Assembly: GCA_903789595.1 (NCBI GenBank) | Contig: CAIFEZ010000001.1 | Coordinates: forward strand, 226,343 to 259,199 | From: an uncultured eubacterium 1-6 | Lineage (GTDB): Bacteria; Bacillota; Clostridia; Lachnospirales; Lachnospiraceae | Reading direction: 5' to 3' | DNA: 32,857 nucleotides | Notes under the pieces: model-generated | Database searches by the model: none | What the model saw: only the letters and a program-made list of their open reading frames with translations | Told to the model about the DNA's origin: nothing | Program-made: the position numbers and the translations under genes | In this document: positions 24,988-32,843 of the stretch, in pieces | How positions within the stretch are numbered: position 1 is the stretch's first letter | Layout of the letters: every line of letters begins with the position of its first letter

Positions 24988-26730
24988 ATGAAGCGGCAAT
25001 GTGGTATTTTGTTTCCTGTGTTTTCGGTACCGTCTGAATTCGGGATCGGCTGTTTCTCGAGAGAGGCGTATGATTTTGTGGATTTTCTGAAGAAATCCGG
25101 CCAGAGCTACTGGCAGGTTCTGCCCCTCGGCCCGACGGGCTTCGGAGATTCGCCTTATCAGCCGGTTTCGGCGTTTGCGGGGAATCAGAACTATGTGGAT
25201 CTGAGAACATTGATTGATGAGGGAATTTTAAGAGAAGATGAGGTCCGTTCCCTGGATTTCGGACATGATCAGGAGCGCGTGGATTACGGTGCGCTTTACA
25301 CAAATCGGAGCAGAGCACTTCGGATGGCGTATCCGGCATTCCGGGAGCATCTTCTCGCCTCGAAGGAGAGCGCGGCAGAGTGTGCAGTCACATCATACGG
25401 ATCGAATGCAGAACCGGAGAAGAGGTCCCCGGATGCAGCGGACGGCAGAAGCGCGGATACAGCAGGAAACGCGGCGAAAATCGCCTCAGACACGGCTGGC
25501 GCATCGGCATCGGAAGAAGCGCCAGAACGGGCATTGTCTGAGAAAAGCCTGTATGAACGGTATACGGAGTTCTGCGAGAAGGAATCCTACTGGCTGGAGG
25601 ATTATTGTCTGTACTGCGCGCTGAAGGAAAAATTCGATGGGAAGAGCTGGCTGGACTGGGACGAGGGTTACCGGAACCGGGAGAAAAAAATGCTCGACAG
25701 CGCGAGAGAAGAGCTCGCGGATGAGATCTCTTTCTTCTGTTTTGTGCAGTTTGCGTTTTTCTCGCAGTGGGAGAAGCTTCATCGCTACGCCCGGGAGAGG
25801 GGGATTGCGTTTATCGGCGATGTTCCTTTCTATGTATCGATGGACAGCGCGGACGCGTGGGCGCATCCGGAGGTATTTAAGTTCGACCGCAGCCGGAGGC
25901 CGGAATATATTGCCGGATGTCCGCCGGATGCTTTTTCCGAGACCGGACAGCTGTGGGGCAATCCCGTATATGACTGGGAGAGAGGCAGAAAAGACCACTA
26001 TTCCTGGTGGATCCGCCGAATCCGGGCAAACGCGGAGCTCTTTGACATTCTCCGGATCGATCATTTCCACGGATTTGCGAGCTATTATGAGATTCCATAC
26101 GGAGATGAGACAGCGGAAAACGGAATCATGAGAAAAGGACCGGGGATGGATTTCTTCCGTGAGATGAAGAAGGAACTCGGAGATATTCCACTGATTGCCG
26201 AGGATCTGGGCACCATAACAAGCGAGAATCAAAAGCTGCTGAAGGACAGCGGATATCCGGGAATGAAGGTGCTGCAGTACGCGTTTGACGGATCAGAGTC
26301 GAGCTGGTACCTGACCTACCGGCATCCGTTTCACTGCGTCGTCTACACCGGGACGCATGACAACACCACGGTCCTGGACTGGGTGGAGAATGCCTCAGAT
26401 CATGACCGGGATTTTGCCAGAAAATTTATTCATTCCGAGAATACAGACTACGGAACCTTTGTGTGGGATTTCATCCGCGAGGCATACCGCTCGCCGGCCG
26501 ACACCTGCATCGTTCCGCTCCAGGACTATCTCGTAAAGGGCCGCGAGGCGAGGATCAACACGCCGGGGTCGCAGGGATCAAACTGGCAGTGGAGACTTCC
26601 ACCGAATTACCTGTCTGATGCGCTGTCGGAAAGCATCCTGGGGCTCGCCCGTATCTACGGACGGCTGCCGAAGGCAGATCCGAAGAAAACTGCTGCAGAT
26701 GAAAAAGAATCCGGTGAATCTGATAATTGA
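24988..26730 (+). CDS. malQ: 4-alpha-glucanotransferase (amylomaltase, GH77) with low-complexity insert
   Basis: Transfers alpha-1,4-glucan segments between maltodextrins in the cytoplasm; acts in glycogen or maltodextrin metabolism. The GH77 motifs are intact: GDVPFYVSMDSADAW, GCPPDAFSETGQLWGNP, the nucleophile aspartate in LRIDHFHGF, the acid/base glutamate in IAEDLG, and THDNTT. The protein is 580 aa against about 500 usually; the excess is a segment rich in Ala, Ser, Asp and Glu at about residues 126-183 (25363-25537), in the region before YERYTEFCEKESYWL. The ATG at 24988 is chosen because GAAGGAG at 24971-24977 is too close to the ATG at 24979, and family members begin MKR. Confidence 0.95.
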   Translation: MKRQCGILFPVFSVPSEFGIGCFSREAYDFVDFLKKSGQSYWQVLPLGPTGFGDSPYQPVSAFAGNQNYVDLRTLIDEGILREDEVRSLDFGHDQERVDYGALYTNRSRALRMAYPAFREHLLASKESAAECAVTSYGSNAEPEKRSPDAADGRSADTAGNAAKIASDTAGASASEEAPERALSEKSLYERYTEFCEKESYWLEDYCLYCALKEKFDGKSWLDWDEGYRNREKKMLDSAREELADEISFFCFVQFAFFSQWEKLHRYARERGIAFIGDVPFYVSMDSADAWAHPEVFKFDRSRRPEYIAGCPPDAFSETGQLWGNPVYDWERGRKDHYSWWIRRIRANAELFDILRIDHFHGFASYYEIPYGDETAENGIMRKGPGMDFFREMKKELGDIPLIAEDLGTITSENQKLLKDSGYPGMKVLQYAFDGSESSWYLTYRHPFHCVVYTGTHDNTTVLDWVENASDHDRDFARKFIHSENTDYGTFVWDFIREAYRSPADTCIVPLQDYLVKGREARINTPGSQGSNWQWRLPPNYLSDALSESILGLARIYGRLPKADPKKTAADEKESGESDN

Positions 26731-26755
26731 TAAAGAAAGTTGAGGAATTGACGAT

Positions 26756-28258
26756 ATGTCAAATGTAAGCAACAGCAAATCCGACAGGGAGAAGTTCGGC
26801 TCCAGAATCGGTTTTATTCTGGTGTCAGCCGGGTGCGCGATCGGAATCGGGAATGTCTGGAAATTTCCGTATCTCTGCGGACAGTACGGGGGAGCGGCGT
26901 TTATTCTGATCTATCTGGTATTTCTCCTTCTCCTCGGAATCCCTGTCATGGTCTGTGAATTCGCGGTCGGCCGCGCCAGCCGGAAAAGCGCTGCGCGATG
27001 CTTTGAGGTGCTGGAGCGGAAGGGATCAAGGTTTCACTGGTTGAAATTTATCAGCATTATCGGCAGCTATATGCTGATGATGTATTATACGACGGTTGCG
27101 GGCTGGATGCTCTATTACTGCTGGCTTCACATCAGAGGCGCATTTGTCGGAGCGGATAATGCCAGAATCAAATCAGATTACGCCTCGATGCTTTCGAACG
27201 CACCGAACATGGCCTTCTGGACGATTCTTGTGTGTCTCATCGGCTTTGTGATCTGTTATTTTGGAATTCAGAACGGAGTGGAGAGGGTGACAAAGGTCAT
27301 GATGACCTGCCTGATGGTTCTGATGGTGGTGCTTGCCGTCCATTCCGTATTCCTGAAGGGAGCGGAAAAGGGAATTGCGTTTTATCTCGTCCCCGATTTC
27401 TGGAATATGGTCGAGCGGGGCGTCGGAAACGTTATCTTCGCGGCGATGAGCCAGGCGTTCTTTACCCTGTCCATCGGAATCGGCGCCATGCTGATCTTCG
27501 GTTCCTATCTGAACAAGGAGAGAAGCCTGACGGGTGAGGCTGTCACGATCACGGCGCTGGATACCTTTGTCGCGCTGATGGCGGGGTTCATCATCATACC
27601 TGCCTGCTTTGCCTACGGAATCGAGCCGGATGCCGGCCCGAGCCTCATTTTTCTTACCATACCGAATCTGTTCAGCCAGATGCCGGGCGGAAGAATCTGG
27701 GGAGCGCTGTTTTTTATCTTTCTGTCCTTTGCGGCGCTGACCACGGTCATCGCGGTATTCGAGAACATTATTGCCTTTGACATGGATCTGTTCGGCTGGA
27801 CGAGAAAAAAGAGCGTCATCATCAGCGCGGTTCTGGTGGTTCTGCTCAGTCTGCCGTGCGTATTCGGCTATAATATCTGGTCGTCCATTCATCCGCTGGG
27901 AGAGGGGACGCACATTCTGGATCTGGAGGATTTCATCGTGTCCAATAATCTGCTTCCGCTTGGCAGTCTTGCCTTTGTGCTCTTCTGCACACGCAGAGGC
28001 GGATGGGGATGGGACCGGTTTATACAGGAGGCGGATGCCGGAGAAGGCTGGAAGTTTCCGAAGAAGCTCAGGGCTTATATCACGTATGTCGTGCCCGTCA
28101 TCATCATCGTGATCTATCTGAAGGGTTATTATGACATGTTCTCGCCGATGGGGACGGCGGCACTCGCCGGCTGGATGTGCGTTGCGGTTCTGTTTCTGCT
28201 GTTTATCTTCTTCTGTGCGTTCTCGGGGAGGAAAAAGACAGAAAAGGCGGCACTCTGA
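26756..28258 (+). CDS. sodium-dependent symporter of the NSS/SNF family
   Basis: Membrane transporter of 500 aa related to LeuT and other neurotransmitter:sodium symporters, expected to take up an amino acid or similar solute with sodium. The first helix has the family motif GFILVSAGCAIGIGNVWKFPY with the unwound sodium-binding region, and about twelve helices follow. LeuT-like proteins of this bacterial type usually have eleven or twelve helices, so the length is normal. GAGGAATTGACGAT precedes the ATG. It follows malQ by 25 bases and may be co-transcribed, although no shared function is evident. Confidence 0.92.
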   Translation: MSNVSNSKSDREKFGSRIGFILVSAGCAIGIGNVWKFPYLCGQYGGAAFILIYLVFLLLLGIPVMVCEFAVGRASRKSAARCFEVLERKGSRFHWLKFISIIGSYMLMMYYTTVAGWMLYYCWLHIRGAFVGADNARIKSDYASMLSNAPNMAFWTILVCLIGFVICYFGIQNGVERVTKVMMTCLMVLMVVLAVHSVFLKGAEKGIAFYLVPDFWNMVERGVGNVIFAAMSQAFFTLSIGIGAMLIFGSYLNKERSLTGEAVTITALDTFVALMAGFIIIPACFAYGIEPDAGPSLIFLTIPNLFSQMPGGRIWGALFFIFLSFAALTTVIAVFENIIAFDMDLFGWTRKKSVIISAVLVVLLSLPCVFGYNIWSSIHPLGEGTHILDLEDFIVSNNLLPLGSLAFVLFCTRRGGWGWDRFIQEADAGEGWKFPKKLRAYITYVVPVIIIVIYLKGYYDMFSPMGTAALAGWMCVAVLFLLFIFFCAFSGRKKTEKAAL

Positions 28259-28263
28259 AAAGA

Positions 28264-28303
28264 ACGAAGAAGCAGCCGCCTGTAACGGCAGCTGCTTCTT
28301 CGT
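28264..28303 (+). terminator. hairpin after the NSS symporter gene, possible terminator
   Basis: ACGAAGAAGCAGC (28264-28276) and GCTGCTTCTTCGT (28291-28303) are perfect reverse complements, with GCCG/CGGC pairing inside. The stem is strong, but only GTGGTATTTC follows, so the T-run is weak. It may end the malQ-symporter transcript or protect its 3' end. Confidence 0.6.
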
Positions 28304-28415
28304 CGTGGTATTTCTTGATCCGGCTTTTCTCTTCCGCGTTCTCACAGGATTCCTAACGGGATACCCTTGACGTATGGAATGGCGGACATGTATCATGCGG
28401 CTGAACCTGGACCGG

Positions 28416-28763
28416 TCAGTCTTCTTCGTCAATGATTTTGAGTATGTCCAGAAGCTTCTGCTTTTTTTCATCGGGATATTTGGAGATGACCGAAAGAAGC
28501 TCGTTGTCCAGAGCCGTGGTGCGGTATTCGGGCTCGATCTTTCCAACAAGGGAGTCCAGGGTGATTCCGGTCAGCTTTGCGTAGTAGGAAAGCACACGAA
28601 GAGACATTGCCGTGCGGTTGTTCTCAACGTTGCTGATGTATCCGGGAGTTACGTGAAGCTCAGAGGCAACCTGATTCTGTGTCAGTCCGTTCTTTATCCG
28701 AAGCTCTTTCACTTTACGACCAAGATCTTCGAAGTCAAAAGCATTTTCGGTTTCCTTACTCAT
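28416..28763 (-). CDS. small XRE-type HTH transcriptional regulator
   Basis: DNA-binding protein of 115 aa. Residues about 14-68 form a Cro/C1-type helix-turn-helix (LGRKVKELRIKNGLTQNQVA, then VTPGYISNVENNRTAMSL). The C-terminal ~45 residues (LLSVISKYPDEKKQKLLDILKII) may mediate dimerisation. A clear GGAGGGA lies before the ATG on the minus strand. It is a single gene; the divergent GNAT gene lies 365 bases away. A palindrome at 28813-28827 in its own upstream region suggests autoregulation. Target genes are unknown. Confidence 0.9.
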   Translation of the reverse strand: MSKETENAFDFEDLGRKVKELRIKNGLTQNQVASELHVTPGYISNVENNRTAMSLRVLSYYAKLTGITLDSLVGKIEPEYRTTALDNELLSVISKYPDEKKQKLLDILKIIDEED

Positions 28764-28812
28764 AAAAAGTCCCTCCGTAAATTGATGCAGCTTATGCCCA
28801 GAGCAAACATTG

Positions 28813-28827
28813 TATATTTGAAATATA
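28813..28827. promoter_or_regulatory. candidate operator of the HTH regulator
   Basis: TATATTT-G-AAATATA is a perfect palindrome with seven-base arms, about 50 bases upstream of the HTH start codon and next to the TATATA sequences that could serve as its -10 box. Binding by the regulator itself is inferred from position only. Confidence 0.4.
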
Positions 28828-28958
28828 TAATGCGTTTTCGGGTTTTATAATAAAATACGATTCATATGTAAAAAAATGACGAACAATTCAGCGACCACCT
28901 AATTCTACCAGTGTTGTAGGAATAAATAAATATACTATTTTCATATAATATTGAAAAA

Positions 28959-28979
28959 AGATACGCTTTTTTGACCACA
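28959..28979 (+). repeat. 21-base motif shared with 17730-17750
   Basis: Matches the other copy at 19 of 21 bases (AGATACG, T-rich centre, TTGACCACA). Here it lies in the divergent region between the HTH and GNAT genes. TTGACC could be a -35 box, but no good -10 follows at the right distance. Confidence 0.45.
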
Positions 28980-29127
28980 TTATTGAAAAACGCAGGAAAC
29001 AGCATCGGGCGGCCGGATAAATTTATTACCTTTCAGAGGAGGATCCGGTCAGATTCTGAGATTTTGGGAAGAATTTCGGCTGTTTTTGCAGAGAAAAGTG
29101 ATCAGATCTTACAGAAGGGAGAATGCT

Positions 29128-29403
29128 ATGAATATCACGATCCGATTTGAGAACTACAGGAACCGGGCGGTTGCCTATGACGGAGACCGGGAGGTGGGCG
29201 AGTGCACATTCACGAGGTCCGACAGCCGTTGGGTGATCGAGCATACGGAGGTTGATCCTCTGTACAACGGCAGCGGGATTGCGGGTAAGCTTGTCGATGA
29301 AGTGGCGCGGAACGCGCGAGAGACCGGGGTGAAGATTCTTCCCCTCTGTTCCTACACCAGGAAGAGAATGCAGAAACCTGAGTATTCTGATCTTGTAGTC
29401 TGA
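29128..29403 (+). CDS. short GNAT-like N-acetyltransferase
   Basis: Protein of 91 aa matching the minimal GNAT domain (YjdJ/Acetyltransf_CG type). The pattern is VAYDGDREVGECTFTR, then WVIEHTEVDPLYNGSGIAGKLVDEVARNARETGVKILPLCSY, with the acetyl-CoA loop around NGSGIAGKL (the usual R/Q-G-x-G/A, here N-G-S-G). Such short members lack the first strands of full GNATs and their substrates are mostly unknown. AGAAGGGAG at 29112-29120 precedes the ATG. It lies just before the glycine riboswitch promoter and seems to be a single gene. Confidence 0.85.
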   Translation: MNITIRFENYRNRAVAYDGDREVGECTFTRSDSRWVIEHTEVDPLYNGSGIAGKLVDEVARNARETGVKILPLCSYTRKRMQKPEYSDLVV

Positions 29404-29432
29404 ACATTCTCAATAATTTATAAACAGGTTTG

Positions 29433-29461
29433 TTGACGGTATCAGGTATCCATGTTATAGT
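29433..29461 (+). promoter_or_regulatory. sigma-A promoter of the glycine riboswitch and symporter
   Basis: TTGACG (29433-29438), a 17-base spacer and TATAGT (29456-29461). The start is expected near 29468, about 20 bases before the first aptamer. Confidence 0.75.
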
Positions 29462-29487
29462 TTAACTTAAATTTAATACTTACGTAG

Positions 29488-29700
29488 ATGTTTTTAGGAA
29501 AAGCGGAATCCGGCGGATGCGTCATTTCAGTGATCTGTGCCGGAGGACCTGCCGAAGGAGTAAAACTCTCAGGTGTCGTGCGGACGAAGACTAAAAACGG
29601 AGTGGACTCTGGAGAAACCCTTGAAGGGTGCCGAAGGTGCAAAGTACCTGCGTGAGGCGGGTATGGAATCTCTCAGGCAAAAGGACAGAGTTGTTGAGGG
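29488..29700 (+). ncRNA. tandem glycine riboswitch (two aptamers)
   Basis: Aptamer 1 spans about 29490-29598: closing stem GTTTTTAG (29490-29497) with CTAAAAAC (29591-29598), and core GCCGAAGGAGTAAAACTCTC then AGGTGTC. Aptamer 2 spans about 29604-29691: ACTCTGGAGA, GCCGAAGGTGCAAAG, then TCTCTCAGGCAAAAGGACAG. These are the conserved core sequences of the glycine (gcvT-type) riboswitch. Two glycine-binding domains in series are usual. The first aptamer's 5' core (AGGAAAAG) is diverged from the common GGAGAG. The downstream gene is an AGCS-family symporter, which fits glycine or alanine transport. A terminator follows at 29806-29859. Confidence 0.9.
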
Positions 29701-29805
29701 TCAGACCGAACCATATGGGACGGTGTTTCAGTATGACTTCCAGTAATCAGTCCGGAAGTCTGTGCACAGATTACGATGCGTACCGTGGTTCTGCAATGCT
29801 TCAGC

Positions 29806-29859
29806 AAAAAGTGCTCCAATTCACAGTGCCGGTTTATCGGCTCGTGGTTGGAGCTTTTT
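29806..29859 (+). terminator. intrinsic terminator, likely expression platform of the glycine riboswitch
   Basis: GCTCCAA (29813-29819) pairs with TTGGAGC (29848-29854) around an inner GCCG/CGGC hairpin, with an A-run before and five T after. It sits between the aptamers and the symporter gene, so readthrough would be controlled here. Whether glycine turns expression on or off cannot be told without the antiterminator; for glycine importers a glycine OFF switch is plausible. Confidence 0.8.
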
Positions 29860-29947
29860 CTTCGCCGTCGAGGACGCGGCAGAGCGCATCTCCCATCGCT
29901 TCCTGATACGGATACGTGAGAAAAGTATTCTTCAAAGGAGATTGGAA

Positions 29948-31324
29948 ATGGACGCTCTCAACAGTATTGTGGCACTAATTGATGACAAGGTGTGGTTTCT
30001 TCTTCTGTTCGTGCTGGTAGGGACGGGAATCTATTTCTCGTTCCGCACCAGATTTATTCAGATACGTCATTTCGGGAGAGCATGGAACCGTGTATTCGGC
30101 AACTTCTCTCTGCACGGCGCTAAGGCCGGAAAGGACGGCATGAGCTCTTTCCAGGCGCTTGCGACCGCAATTGCGGCGCAGGTCGGAACGGGAAACATCG
30201 CCGGATGCGCTACGGCGCTTGTAGGCGGAGGACCCGGAGCAATTTTCTGGATGTGGCTGGCAGCCTTCTTTGGAATGGCTACGATTTACGCGGAGGCCTG
30301 CCTCGCTCAGGTCACAAGATCCCGCGATGATCAGGGCGGCGTGATCGGAGGACCGGTATATTATATCCGCAAGGCGTTCAAGAACGGGTTTGGAAAATTC
30401 CTTGCATCGTTCTTCGCTATTATGATCATTCTTGCGCTCGGAATCATGGGGAATATGGTACAGTCCAATTCCATCAGCGATGCGTTCCATACGGCTTTCG
30501 GCGCCAATAAACTGATCATGGGTATCATTGTCGCGGTTATTGCAGGCTTTATCTTTATCGGTGGAATCAGCCGCATCGCTTCCTTTACGGAAAAAATCGT
30601 TCCGATCATGGCGGCGCTCTATCTTGTCGGCGGTCTGATCATTTTGATTATCAACCACAGAAATCTGCTGCCCGCCCTGGGATCAATCTTTGTCGGAGCT
30701 TTTACCCCGCAGGCAGTTGTCGGAGCCGGAGCCGGGATTACGGTTCGCCAGGCGCTGAGACTCGGCGTAGCCCGCGGACTTTTCTCAAATGAGGCCGGCA
30801 TGGGCTCTACGCCTCACGCTCACGCCCAGGCGCAGGTTGAAAAACCGCAGGATCAGGGTGAGGTTGCCATGGTTGGCGTCTTCATTGATACCTTCGTCGT
30901 ACTGACCATGACAGCGCTCGTGATACTTTCCTCCGGTGTACTCGGCACGACGATTCCGTACGCGGGAGACATCACCGGCACACCGGTTGCGCAGGCCGCT
31001 TTCAGCACAGGATTCGGAGCATTCGGACCGAAGTTCGTAGCCATCTGCCTGTTCTTCTTTGCGTTCTCAACGATTATCGGATGGTTCTTCTTCGCACAGC
31101 AGAACATTAAGTACATGTTCGGATCCAAGGTGGTAAAGCCGTTCGCCGTTATCGTCGTCATCTTTATTCTGGTCGGCTCCGTCCTGAAGGTAGAACTGGT
31201 GTGGAATCTTTCGGATTTGTTTAACGGACTGATGGCTCTGCCGAACCTGATCGCGCTGATCGCGCTCTCCGGGGCGGTTGCGAAGATGGCACAGGGAAAG
31301 TCGATCACGCATAAGGATTTGTAA
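29948..31324 (+). CDS. alanine/glycine:cation symporter (AGCS family)
   Basis: Membrane transporter of 458 aa for sodium- or proton-coupled uptake of alanine or glycine. Family motifs are clear: ATAIAAQVGTGNIAGCATALVGGGPGAIFWMW, then RGLFSNEAGMGSTPHAHA and GWFFFAQQNIKYMFG, with about eleven helices. AAGGAG (29935-29940) precedes the ATG at 29948; upstream in-frame starts lie inside the riboswitch leader and are not used. The glycine riboswitch points to glycine as a regulating and probably transported ligand. Confidence 0.95.
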   Translation: MDALNSIVALIDDKVWFLLLFVLVGTGIYFSFRTRFIQIRHFGRAWNRVFGNFSLHGAKAGKDGMSSFQALATAIAAQVGTGNIAGCATALVGGGPGAIFWMWLAAFFGMATIYAEACLAQVTRSRDDQGGVIGGPVYYIRKAFKNGFGKFLASFFAIMIILALGIMGNMVQSNSISDAFHTAFGANKLIMGIIVAVIAGFIFIGGISRIASFTEKIVPIMAALYLVGGLIILIINHRNLLPALGSIFVGAFTPQAVVGAGAGITVRQALRLGVARGLFSNEAGMGSTPHAHAQAQVEKPQDQGEVAMVGVFIDTFVVLTMTALVILSSGVLGTTIPYAGDITGTPVAQAAFSTGFGAFGPKFVAICLFFFAFSTIIGWFFFAQQNIKYMFGSKVVKPFAVIVVIFILVGSVLKVELVWNLSDLFNGLMALPNLIALIALSGAVAKMAQGKSITHKDL

Positions 31325-31451
31325 ATACTTTTGAATCGCTTCATGCTCATATTTTCACAGAATGCCTGAAATCCTTGCCTGATCAGTTACGCGTGAACAG
31401 CAGCGCTCATATCGGCTGCCGTTGAAAAAATGTTAGAAGTCACACATTTAT

Positions 31452-31475
31452 CATCAAATTGATGTAAAATATACT
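31452..31475 (+). promoter_or_regulatory. candidate promoter with palindrome upstream of the 90-aa gene
   Basis: The perfect palindrome CATCAA-A-TTGATG (31452-31464) is followed by TATACT (31470-31475), a good -10 box; the -35 match (TTTATC, 31447-31452) is poor. The palindrome falls in the spacer, where a repressor could block transcription. The -10 box overlaps the edge of the third repeat copy, so that element would lie in the 5' leader of the gene. Confidence 0.35.
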
Positions 31476-31584
31476 TGTATAAGCTCTTCGAAAACGCAGA
31501 AAGGCCGCCTTTCGCGAAGCGTGCGTAAGAGACTTTTGCGATTTCGAAGGCAATCCGCCGCTTGCACTGCGGGTGCTGCTTATG
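31474..31584 (-). repeat. interspersed palindromic repeat, shortened copy C, inverse orientation
   Basis: Read on the minus strand, this matches the right half of copies A and B: the terminal repeat (ACTTGTATAAGCT on the plus strand, one extra T), then the long stem CTTCGAAAACGCA (31486-31498) with TGCGATTTCGAAG (31537-31549). The loop differs: AAAGGCCGCCTTT replaces part of the original sequence but is itself symmetric. Beyond TTCGAAGGCAA the match to the left half is lost; about 30 unrelated bases lead to GCTTATG, perhaps a remnant of the other end. It lies between the AGCS symporter and a small gene. Confidence 0.75.
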
Positions 31585-31648
31585 AAGCATGGCTGTCACG
31601 GAATCAATTTGCATGTAATGATCGGGAGTTATGATAAGGGGAATTTGT

Positions 31649-31921
31649 ATGAGACTGAGAAGCTGGAAGATGATACAAAAGGATCTGGTCGGGAGCGTAA
31701 GCGGAAGCCGGAAGTATGATGACGGGACGTATATTCATACTTCTCCGGTGATCTCTATGGCTTATGATGACGGCCTCTTCATGATGAGAACCGAGAATTC
31801 GATCTATGAGTGTGATGTTCAGGATTTTATCGGCACGGAGGTGGAGCTGAATCTGCTGATTGAGAATGCGGAGCATCATGACAGGCAGACCACGACGACA
31901 TTGGACGGATATCGCTATTGA
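31649..31921 (+). CDS. hypothetical protein, 90 aa
   Basis: Small soluble protein I do not recognise. It contains a beta-rich pattern (SVSGSRKYDDGTYIHTSPVISMAYDDGLFMMRTENSIYEC) and an acidic C-terminus. AAGGGGAA stands before the ATG at 31649. It seems to be a single gene with a repeat element in or near its leader. A stem ACGCGCA/TGCGCGT (31926-31932 and 31946-31952) lies just after the stop but lacks a T-run. Confidence 0.65.
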   Translation: MRLRSWKMIQKDLVGSVSGSRKYDDGTYIHTSPVISMAYDDGLFMMRTENSIYECDVQDFIGTEVELNLLIENAEHHDRQTTTTLDGYRY

Positions 31922-31925
31922 AGAG

Positions 31926-32033
31926 ACGCGCAACTGGAACGGAGGTGCGCGTACCTGCAGCGGTGAGACTGCTTAAAATCTGAATATGCGCGGGCAGTAA
32001 GCCGCATCCGCTTTACACTTCGTGCGAGCGGAT
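31926..32033 (+). other. two hairpins between the 90-aa gene and the PrsW gene
   Basis: The first stem is ACGCGCA/TGCGCGT (31926-31952). The second is ATCCGCT/AGCGGAT (32006-32012 and 32027-32033) with an inner CAC/GTG pair around a TTC loop. Neither has a T-run, so they are weak or factor-dependent terminators at most. Confidence 0.45.
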
Positions 32034-32079
32034 ACGGAGACGGATCGCAGGAGTTTCATATGGAATTCCCCCGGACGGA

Positions 32080-32088
32080 TGGTATAAT
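32080..32088 (+). promoter_or_regulatory. extended -10 promoter for the PrsW gene
   Basis: TGGTATAAT (32080-32088) is a consensus extended -10 element (TGn then TATAAT). The -35 region at 32060-32065 (ATGGAA) is poor, as is common with extended -10 promoters. Transcription would start near 32095. Confidence 0.65.
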
Positions 32089-32120
32089 GAGAGCAAATAC
32101 CATTTGGAAGGGGGAATTTT

Positions 32121-32843
32121 ATGTTTTTTTTGCTTCCCGGCATGTACGTCATTTTTCTATATCTCTTCCTTGCTGTTCTGCCTGCCCTGATTCTGCTGAT
32201 CTATGTGTATCGGCAGGACAAGGTTGAGAAGGAGCCGATCGGGCTGCTGATCCGTCTGGTCTTCATGGGTGTCGCCGCGGCGTTCCTGTCAATGCTGCTG
32301 GAAAGGATCGGCAGTTCCATTCTGGACCGGTCTTCCCTGGATCCGTCGGGACTTGCATACACTGCAGTCATGGCGTTTCTGGTCGTCGCCGTCGTTGAGG
32401 AGGGAACGAAATACGCGCTGATGGCTGCGGTTACCTGGAAAAGCCCCGCGTTTAACTACAGATTTGATGGGATTGTCTATTCGGTTTTTGCTTCACTCGG
32501 TTTTGCCGCAATGGAGAACATTATGTATGAACTGGGGTATGGACCGGGTGTGCTGGTCGGCCGGTCAGTTCTCGCAATTCCCGGTCACATGAGCTTCGGC
32601 GTGCTGTTCGGAACCTTTTACGGAAGAGCGAAGGTTCAGCAGGCGGAGGGCCATCACATACGCCAGGTTCTGTGTATTATTGTCGGCTATGTACTCGCCG
32701 TTTTTCTACATGGGATCTACGATACCTGTGCAATGCTCGGAACGGGAGCCTCGACACTCGTCTTCGGAATAGTGGTTGTCGTGATCTATCTGGTGTGCTT
32801 CCTGCTGGTACGCAGAGAATCCTCCCATGATGAATATGTATGA
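32121..32843 (+). CDS. PrsW-family intramembrane metalloprotease
   Basis: Multi-pass membrane protein of 240 aa. The conserved PrsW motifs are in order: E93-E94 in VVEEGTKYA, FDGIVY (115-120) followed by E132 in AAMENIMYE, H156 in IPGHMSFG, and H197/D201 in FLHGIYD. In Bacillus subtilis PrsW cleaves an anti-sigma factor to start a stress response; the target here is unknown and no sigma/anti-sigma pair is within the window. GGAAGGGGG precedes the ATG. The gene is complete and ends 14 bases before the window edge. Confidence 0.9.
   Translation: MFFLLPGMYVIFLYLFLAVLPALILLIYVYRQDKVEKEPIGLLIRLVFMGVAAAFLSMLLERIGSSILDRSSLDPSGLAYTAVMAFLVVAVVEEGTKYALMAAVTWKSPAFNYRFDGIVYSVFASLGFAAMENIMYELGYGPGVLVGRSVLAIPGHMSFGVLFGTFYGRAKVQQAEGHHIRQVLCIIVGYVLAVFLHGIYDTCAMLGTGASTLVFGIVVVVIYLVCFLLVRRESSHDEYV

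Larger units (their letters stand above)
28764..29127. other. AT-rich divergent intergenic region
   Basis: This 364-base stretch separates the HTH gene (minus) from the GNAT gene (plus). It is markedly more AT-rich than its surroundings between about 28800 and 28960. It holds a candidate operator at 28813-28827, several TATAAT-like words usable on either strand, and the 21-base motif shared with 17730-17750. I see no gene in it. Confidence 0.6.
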
